This document shows positions 1 through 4,662 of a stretch of 7,226 nucleotides of DNA, piece after piece. This DNA is from Chloroflexota bacterium (GTDB lineage: Bacteria > Chloroflexota > Anaerolineae > Anaerolineales > UBA11858), in contig DAOUWT010000125.1 of NCBI GenBank assembly GCA_030666985.1, positions 1 through 7,226 of the forward strand, read 5' to 3'. The notes below the pieces were generated by a model, which was not told where the DNA came from, made no database searches, and saw only the letters and a program-made list of their open reading frames with translations. A program made the translations under genes and the position numbers. Positions within the stretch are counted from its first letter, which is position 1, and the number at the start of each line of letters is the position of its first letter.

Positions 1-57
1 AACCAAGATTTCTCCTCGTTATTCGGCGGCAAACGCCGAAACCTCGTCGAAATGACA
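1..57. repeat. Partial MITE-like palindromic repeat
   Basis: The segment ends in GTCGAAATGACA and begins with AGATTTCTCCTCG, the two ends usual for small dispersed elements of the TGTCATTTCGAC...GAGAAATCT kind. Inside is a perfect 7-bp hairpin (TTCGGCG at 22-28 pairing with CGCCGAA at 34-40). The element probably extends left of the window. It codes for nothing and may serve as a weak transcription stop for the minus-strand operon that ends at 241. Confidence 0.5.
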
Positions 58-98
58 TACCTGGTTGCTTAACTTAACGACATTGGGGGATGAGTAGT

Positions 99-223
99 TT
101 GACAATGTCAACTTAATATCACTGCGAGCGAAGCGCGGCAGTCTCTCCTTTTAGGCGGGAGATCGCCATGCCGAAAAGCGTCGGCTCGCGATGACATCAA
201 AATTTGAAACTTGACATTGTCAA
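99..223. repeat. Near-palindromic 13-mers in inverted orientation flanking a small element
   Basis: TTGACAATGTCAA at 99-111 and its exact reverse complement TTGACATTGTCAA at 211-223 face each other across a smaller repeat (119-196). Each 13-mer is itself almost a palindrome, so either copy could be a binding site for a dimeric protein, or the pair could be the outer ends of a nested element. They lie downstream of the minus-strand HEPN/MNT operon, so they are not in its promoter. Confidence 0.5.
119..196. repeat. MITE-like element with TCACTGCGAGCG-type ends
   Basis: The left end TCACTGCGAGCG and the right end GGCTCGCGATGACA are imperfect inverted repeats. An inner hairpin is formed by TCTCC (144-148) and GGAGA (158-162). 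The same end sequences recur at 1095-1224 and 4531-4646, so these are copies of one dispersed family. There is no coding capacity for a transposase, so any movement would depend on a protein encoded elsewhere. Confidence 0.6.
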
Positions 224-240
224 AGTAGTCACGTCATTGC

Positions 241-663
241 TCAAAATAAAGTTTTGTTCTCAAGTACATTTTGGGACCAGTCCAGAATTTTCGCAGCCTG
301 AATAATTTTCTCATCCATTTCCACCTTCTCAACAGGTTCCCAATCCCCAGGATAACGTGTTTGTACCGCGTATTGAGTTAGATCACCAGCATCTGATACA
401 AAGTCAGGCAAGGGTATGTTGAGGTCATTAAGACGCTCAATTAAAATATCCAGATCATGGCTAAATGGAAACTGACCAGCACGCATTAACAAAACTGCTT
501 TGAGAGCCTTTTCAGCACATTGTTGGGCGTGAAATACAGCATCTTCAGGCAAAACACCTTTCTCCCTAGCAGCGAGACGTGCTAACACCAAATCGCTATT
601 TGCCTTACGCAACCAAGCTTCAGGACTAAAAGGTTCAGGCAACACTTGAGATTCCTTAATCAT
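241..663 (-). CDS. HEPN-domain protein, second gene of a HEPN/MNT pair
   Basis: The 140-residue, mostly helical protein carries the hallmark segment FHAQQCAEKALKAVLL (residues 44-59) followed by SHDL (68-71) and RYPGD (103-107), all typical of the HEPN family of Pfam PF05168. Many HEPN proteins are RNases acting as the toxin of a pair, with the partner nucleotidyltransferase silencing them by adding AMP. Here the usual R-x4-6-H RNase motif is not evident: the nearest arrangement is Arg61-x7-His69. The RNase role is therefore unproven and a chaperone or nucleotide-binding role remains possible. The ATG lies inside the 3' end of the upstream MNT gene (8-base overlap), which implies one transcript and translational coupling. 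Only a weak GGGG site precedes the start. The length is normal for the family. Confidence 0.88.
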   Translation of the reverse strand: MIKESQVLPEPFSPEAWLRKANSDLVLARLAAREKGVLPEDAVFHAQQCAEKALKAVLLMRAGQFPFSHDLDILIERLNDLNIPLPDFVSDAGDLTQYAVQTRYPGDWEPVEKVEMDEKIIQAAKILDWSQNVLENKTLF

Positions 664-973
664 CTCTTACCCCATAACATAATTTTCCCTGAGTCAACGC
701 TGTGTGATAAATAAGTGCTTTATGCTCTTTATAACGCTCGATTTGCTCCTGGCGAGCCACAATCACATCAATGGGAGCATCGACAATACCGCGCAAACTA
801 CGACGAATACGCACGCTTTCTCGCCGGGTGTGAACAGGTCTATCTTCGACGACCAAGAAATCATAATCACTCCCCTCAGATGCCTCACCCCTGGCTCGAG
901 AGCCAAAGAGATAAATATGAGTTGGGTCTGCAACTTCTACAATGCGCTCTATTAATTGATCCAGTTTTGTCAT
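656..973 (-). CDS. Minimal nucleotidyltransferase (MNT), first gene of a HEPN/MNT pair
   Basis: The 105-residue protein is a minimal DNA polymerase beta-type nucleotidyltransferase. Residues 24-38 form the G-S-x10-D-x-D motif (Gly24, Ser25, Asp36, Asp38) that binds nucleotide and metal, and Asp69 in APIDVIV supplies the third acidic ligand, so the active site looks intact. In studied pairs such as MntA-HepT the MNT protein adds AMP to the HEPN partner and neutralises it. Whether this holds here is inferred from gene order alone. The gene is upstream of the HEPN gene and overlaps it by 8 bases. The start at 973 gives the family's usual N-terminal helix. No strong ribosome site is seen, and no clear promoter could be assigned in 974-1041. 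Confidence 0.9.
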   Translation of the reverse strand: MTKLDQLIERIVEVADPTHIYLFGSRARGEASEGSDYDFLVVEDRPVHTRRESVRIRRSLRGIVDAPIDVIVARQEQIERYKEHKALIYHTALTQGKLCYGVRDD

Positions 974-1094
974 AGATATTTTCTCACTTTTTGTTTCTCT
1001 CTCCCAATTTTACCACATAGAATCCCCTCCCTGCTCCCTAACTTCGGGGTACAATAGGGTAATTTCATTTGGAAAAAACCTCTTCAAAAAGCGA

Positions 1095-1224
1095 TGTCGT
1101 TGCGAGGAAGATGGGCGGCGTTTTTTCGCCCAGATGACGCGGCAACCTCATGAGTGACTGAGAATGGCTATTTTTTATGCTAACGGGAGATTGCCACGCT
1201 CCGTAAACTCCGCTCGCAATGACA
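1095..1224. repeat. MITE-like element with TGTCGTTGCGAGG / CTCGCAATGACA ends
   Basis: The two ends form an inverted repeat (TGTCGTTGCGAG against TGTCATTGCGAG on the other strand). The element is 130 bases long, without coding capacity, and contains a GGGCG/CGCCC hairpin (1113-1117 with 1127-1131) and the GGGAGATTGCCACG motif shared with the copy at 4531-4646. It occupies the region between the divergent MNT and first lipoprotein genes and so may influence transcription of either. Confidence 0.75.
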
Positions 1225-1277
1225 TATTTAACCGGAGTCGCTCCCGAATAAAGTGTATATGTGATTGCTCTTCGGGG

Positions 1278-1283
1278 TACAAT
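1278..1283 (+). promoter_or_regulatory. Possible -10 box of the first lipoprotein gene
   Basis: TACAAT ends 13 bases before the preferred ATG at 1297, which would place transcription start almost at the start codon and give a nearly leaderless mRNA. No good -35 box is seen at the expected spacing (about 1255-1260), so this is tentative. Confidence 0.3.
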
Positions 1284-1296
1284 GCTTTCAATTAAT

Positions 1297-2802
1297 ATGT
1301 CTCGAAATAAACTATTCCTTCTCGCCATTATAATCATATTTTTGAGTGCCTGCACGCGCAGCCCGCACTCCGCTCCCTGGCTAACGGATTCCACGCTGGA
1401 GCCGCTGTCCACGCTCGAGGATGGGGGAACGCCCCACCCCTCCGGGCCGGGGACTCGCGCTCCGGGTCAGCCTGCCCTCTCCCCCACGCCCGATCCCCCC
1501 CACAATTTGCCGGGCGGCCGCATGGGGTCACAGACTTACACCATCCAGAGCGGGGACACGCTTTTCAGTATTGCCCAGCAATTTGACATTCTCCCAGAGC
1601 TTATCATAGAGGCCAATCAACTCCAAAATCCCGACCAACTTTCCCCCGGACAAACTTTAATCATCCCTCCCCCCAACTTCGGCGAGATCGGCCCCAGTTT
1701 CAAGGTCATCCCCGACTCCGAATTGGTTTACGGCCCCTATAGCGTGACCTTCGATGTCAAGGCCTTCGTTGATAGCCAGGGGGGATATTTGGCGTCCTAC
1801 ACGGAGGAGGTTGATGGGGAAACCATATCGGGAGCGGCAGTTCTTCAGCGCGTGGCGGATGATTACTCTTCGAACCCGCGCTTGTTGCTGGCCGTGTTGG
1901 AGTACCAGAGCGGGTGGGTGACGGGCGGGAGTGCGAGCGAATACCCCATCGGCTACCAAGATGCGCGTTATGCTAAGTTGTACCGCCAGTTGGCCTGGGC
2001 CGCCAACAACCTCAACCGGGGATATTATTTGTGGCGCGTGAACGGGATTGGAAGCTGGCAGCTCCCCGATGGCGTGAGCGTTCCCGCTAGTGACACCATA
2101 AACGCCGGGACAGCGGGCGTGCAGCATTTCTTTTCCAATTTGTTGCCTCACGCCCAATGGCAAACGGCGGTCACAGAGCAGGGACTTTTCAACACATATC
2201 AAAATTTATTCGGCTATCCCTTTGATTATGCCTTCGAGCCAATCCTTCCGGGGGATTTGTCGCAGCCGACCTTGCAGCTGCCCTTCGAGGATGGAGTGGT
2301 GTGGGCTTACACGGGGGGACCGCATGGGGGATGGGACTCCGGTTCGGCGTGGGGGGCCTTGGATTTTGCGCCCCCGCCCGGTAACCTGGGGTGCGGGCAG
2401 AGCAACGAGTGGGTGGTGGCCTCGGCGGATGGGATGATCGTGCGTTCTGACCATGGGGCGGTGGTGCAAAGCCTGGACGGGGACGACTACGTCCAAACGG
2501 GATGGTCTCTGCTGTATATGCACATCGAAAGCCGGGAGCGCGTCTCGGTGGGAACCTACCTCACAGCGGGCGAAAGGATTGGGCATCCCTCCTGTGAAGG
2601 GGGCATCTCCTCCGGGACGCACCTGCACCTGGCCCGGCGGTATAACGGAGAGTGGATTCCAGCCGACCAGGATTTGCCCTTCAACTTGGATGGGTGGATC
2701 TCAAGTGGGTCTGGCGCTGCTTACCAAGGCTCCTTGCAAAAAGGCTCTCAGGTCATCCGCGCCGACGAAAGACGAAAAGACTATAACCTTATTGAGCGGT
2801 AG
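1297..2802 (+). CDS. LysM and M23-family metallopeptidase lipoprotein (paralog 1)
   Basis: The 501-residue protein is predicted to be an exported lipoprotein that binds and cuts cell-wall peptide bridges. From ATG 1297 it begins MSRNK, then a hydrophobic stretch ending in lipobox L-S-A-C (Cys19). In-frame GTG 1261 and ATG 1282 would only add residues before a good signal peptide. A Pro-rich linker (about 35-77) leads to a canonical LysM domain (79-124, with SGDTL and NP-x-x-LSPGQTLIIP). A middle domain of unknown function (about 135-330) carries RLLLAVLEYQSGW (195-207). The M23 domain (about 334-470) keeps His343, Asp356, His409 and His442-x-His444. His343 to Asp356 is the long spacing of the LasA/beta-lytic branch. 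Cys366 and Cys433 could form a disulfide. No Shine-Dalgarno site is seen. Substrate is inferred from family only. Confidence 0.9.
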   Translation: MSRNKLFLLAIIIIFLSACTRSPHSAPWLTDSTLEPLSTLEDGGTPHPSGPGTRAPGQPALSPTPDPPHNLPGGRMGSQTYTIQSGDTLFSIAQQFDILPELIIEANQLQNPDQLSPGQTLIIPPPNFGEIGPSFKVIPDSELVYGPYSVTFDVKAFVDSQGGYLASYTEEVDGETISGAAVLQRVADDYSSNPRLLLAVLEYQSGWVTGGSASEYPIGYQDARYAKLYRQLAWAANNLNRGYYLWRVNGIGSWQLPDGVSVPASDTINAGTAGVQHFFSNLLPHAQWQTAVTEQGLFNTYQNLFGYPFDYAFEPILPGDLSQPTLQLPFEDGVVWAYTGGPHGGWDSGSAWGALDFAPPPGNLGCGQSNEWVVASADGMIVRSDHGAVVQSLDGDDYVQTGWSLLYMHIESRERVSVGTYLTAGERIGHPSCEGGISSGTHLHLARRYNGEWIPADQDLPFNLDGWISSGSGAAYQGSLQKGSQVIRADERRKDYNLIER

Positions 2803-2803
2803 C

Positions 2804-2877
2804 AGCCCCCCGTCCCCCAATTCTGGGGGAGTTGGCGAGCAGGTTTCCCCCCGAAGTTGGGGGGTTAGGGGGGCGGG
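2804..2877. repeat. G/C-rich nested palindrome between paralogs 1 and 2
   Basis: The outer arms GCCCCCCGTCCCCCAA (2804-2820) and TTGGGGGGTTAGGGGGGC (2857-2874) are complementary with a small bulge. Each half also folds alone (CCCCC/GGGGG at 2814-2829, CCCCCC/GGGGGG at 2847-2864). The unit starts right after the stop codon of paralog 1, so it could end or weaken transcription toward paralog 2, although no T-tract follows. It has the look of a dispersed intergenic repeat. Confidence 0.6.
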
Positions 2878-2930
2878 GGCGGCGGCGTCTTAGAATTTTA
2901 GTTTTTCCTTCGTGTACTTTGTGGTAATTT

Positions 2931-4520
2931 ATGAAAATTCCCCGTTTTTTCTTATTGCTATTTCTTATATTTTTTATGCTGGGCTGCCGCCTCGTCCGCT
3001 ACAACCCGCCTACTTTTGTGGCCCCTTCTGAGACGGAGACGCCCACCCCCCTCCCCACGGACACACCTTCCCCTACGGCTCTGCCAGAGGTAACGCCGAC
3101 CGCTCCCCCCAGCCCCTCCCTTGGTCCCTCCCCAACGGGTACGCCCCGCCCCACGCCGACGCCCTCTTCTACTCCCATGGTGAATTCGGAACCGGTCTTA
3201 TATTATGCCCAGGCCGGGGATACTTTGGATGTGGTGGCGGCTCATTTTGGAGCCAGGCCAGAGGACATTACATCCCCCGACCCTATCCCGCCCAAATCTT
3301 TTATTCCGCCCGGCCAAAAATTGATAATCCCCCACGGGTTGGTGAATACCACCTCGGAAGAGCTCTTGCTTCCTGATAGTGAACTTGTTTATTCCCCTTC
3401 GGCTATGAACTTTGACGTGGTTGCTTATGTGGATGAGGCGGGTGGATATTTAAGCGATTATAGCGAGTACCTGGGCAGCATCGGCCAATCCAGCGGGGGA
3501 GAGATTGTGGCGCAAATTGCCAAGAATAACTCTATAAACCCCCGGCTTCTGCTCGCCCTTTTGGAATATCAGAGCGGATGGGTTTTTGGAGAACCGCGAG
3601 ACCTGCGCCAGGAACGCTATCCCCTAAACCACGTAGGTTATAAAGAGGAAGGCCTCCTAGCTCAATTGCGGTGGGCCGTAAACGAACTTTCCATTGGCTA
3701 CTATGGCTGGCGCGAAGGCCGCATGATGGAAATTGCTTTAACAGATTCCCAAAATCCATCTGAGCAGGTGGTCGCTCGTGTGGCGCCCACGCTCAACGCC
3801 GGAACGGTGGCTTTGCAATATTATTTCTCTCAAATTTATAAGAGCACAGATTGGATTCATACCTTGAACCCAGATGGCGGTTTTATGGCTCTTTATAAAG
3901 AAATGTTCGGCGATCCCTGGGTTCAAGAGAAGCCGCTCTTTCCACCTGATCTGAAGCAGCCTCCCATGGAACTTCCTTTCTTGCGAGGCCCTCACTGGAG
4001 TTATACGGGAGGCCCTCATGGGGCCTGGGAGCGCGATGGCTCTTGGGCGGCGGTCGACTTTGCCCCTTCTGCCAAGGCGGAATGCTCAGAATCGAATGCT
4101 TGGGTGACGGCATCAATGCCTGGGCGAGTCATGCGTTCCCACTATGGTTTAGTGACGCTTGATTTTGACGATGATGGCTCTGAGCAAACGGGGTGGGTGG
4201 TGATATATTTGCACATCCGGGAGGAGGGACGTGTGAGGGTTGGCGAATGGGTAGAGACCGGTGATCTTTTGGGACACCCTTCCTGCGAGGGGGGGCGGTC
4301 CACGGGCGTCCACGTCCATATAGCGCGAAAATATAATGGGGAGTGGATCGCGGCGGATGGGCCGATTCCCTTTGTTCTCAGCGGGTGGACGGTGCATAGG
4401 GGAGCGGAAGCCTACGAAGGGACGCTCACCAGGGGGGATGAAACCGTGGTGGCCAGCCAAGTTGGGGCGGATGTGAGCGCCATTCATTTGGAAAGAATAG
4501 AAGAAGATGATGAAGGCTAA
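2931..4520 (+). CDS. LysM and M23-family metallopeptidase lipoprotein (paralog 2)
   Basis: The 529-residue protein shares the layout of its two neighbours. The signal peptide MKIPR plus a Phe/Leu-rich core ends at Cys19 (F-M-L-G-C, an acceptable lipobox). A long Thr/Pro/Ser linker (about 28-85) would span the wall or a surface layer. The LysM domain (about 89-134) is somewhat degenerate: it keeps AGDTL and PPGQKLIIP but has lost the usual Asn-Pro after the first helix. The middle domain (about 145-350) has RLLLALLEYQSGW (205-217) and GYYGW (256-260). The M23 domain keeps His363, Asp376, His428 and His461-x-His463, with Cys385 and Cys452. Between the metal ligands lies an Asp-rich loop, DFDDDG (411-416), like a calcium-binding loop. 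The acidic tail ends EEDDEG. It lies 128 bases after paralog 1, with no clear ribosome site. Confidence 0.9.
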   Translation: MKIPRFFLLLFLIFFMLGCRLVRYNPPTFVAPSETETPTPLPTDTPSPTALPEVTPTAPPSPSLGPSPTGTPRPTPTPSSTPMVNSEPVLYYAQAGDTLDVVAAHFGARPEDITSPDPIPPKSFIPPGQKLIIPHGLVNTTSEELLLPDSELVYSPSAMNFDVVAYVDEAGGYLSDYSEYLGSIGQSSGGEIVAQIAKNNSINPRLLLALLEYQSGWVFGEPRDLRQERYPLNHVGYKEEGLLAQLRWAVNELSIGYYGWREGRMMEIALTDSQNPSEQVVARVAPTLNAGTVALQYYFSQIYKSTDWIHTLNPDGGFMALYKEMFGDPWVQEKPLFPPDLKQPPMELPFLRGPHWSYTGGPHGAWERDGSWAAVDFAPSAKAECSESNAWVTASMPGRVMRSHYGLVTLDFDDDGSEQTGWVVIYLHIREEGRVRVGEWVETGDLLGHPSCEGGRSTGVHVHIARKYNGEWIAADGPIPFVLSGWTVHRGAEAYEGTLTRGDETVVASQVGADVSAIHLERIEEDDEG

Positions 4521-4530
4521 GGATATGCAA

Positions 4531-4646
4531 TGTCATTGCGCCTGTCCTGAACGAGCGAAGGAACTACGGCGTGAAACAAAGAGACGAAGCAATCTCCCGG
4601 ATAACGGGGAGACTGCCACGTCGCAAACTACGCTCCTCGCAGTGAC
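4531..4646. repeat. MITE-like element between paralogs 2 and 3
   Basis: TGTCATTGCG at the left end and CGCAGTGACA at the right end are inverted repeats. The core GAAGCAATCTCCCGG...GGGGAGACTGCCACGTCG folds into a hairpin around 4592-4611. It belongs to the same family as 119-196 and 1095-1224. An open frame from paralog 3 happens to run back through it to 4507, but the composition and the position of the signal peptide show this is not coding. Confidence 0.8.
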
Positions 4647-4647
4647 A

Positions 4648-4653
4648 TATAGT
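4648..4653 (+). promoter_or_regulatory. Possible -10 box at the edge of the repeat, before paralog 3
   Basis: TATAGT follows directly on the right end of the repeat and ends 9 bases before ATG 4663, again compatible with a leaderless or nearly leaderless mRNA. No convincing -35 box is seen, so this is only a suggestion. Confidence 0.22.
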
Positions 4654-4662
4654 TTTCTAAAT

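Larger units (their letters stand above)
1042..1283 (+). repeat. 14-base direct repeat flanking a MITE-like insert
   Basis: CTTCGGGGTACAAT occurs exactly at 1042-1055 and again at 1270-1283, with 214 bases between them that include the element at 1095-1224. The repeat does not touch the element ends, so it is not a simple target-site duplication. TACAAT resembles a -10 box, so this may be a duplicated promoter segment upstream of the first lipoprotein gene. Confidence 0.6.

Noticed and set aside
704..975. Two overlapping plus-strand frames opposite the MNT gene
   Set aside because: The MNT frame has an intact G-S-x10-D-x-D active site, while these two have no motif, so they are shadows.
1261..1296. 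Upstream starts (GTG 1261, ATG 1282) for paralog 1
   Set aside because: They would put extra residues before a compact signal peptide MSRNK plus lipobox, and fall within the repeated CTTCGGGGTACAAT promoter-like sequence.
1065..1412. A 115-codon minus-strand frame across the repeat and the signal-peptide region of paralog 1
   Set aside because: It reads through the MITE-like element and the start of a well-supported gene, and shows no protein family features.
1657..2202. A 181-codon open frame on the minus strand opposite paralog 1
   Set aside because: It lacks a ribosome site and any domain signature, and mirrors a clearly coding LysM/middle-domain region on the plus strand.
2453..2893. 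A 146-codon plus-strand frame overlapping the end of paralog 1
   Set aside because: It is an out-of-frame reading of the conserved M23 region, and runs into the G-rich palindrome; a frameshifted extension of paralog 1 is unlikely because its C-terminus ends like those of the other copies.
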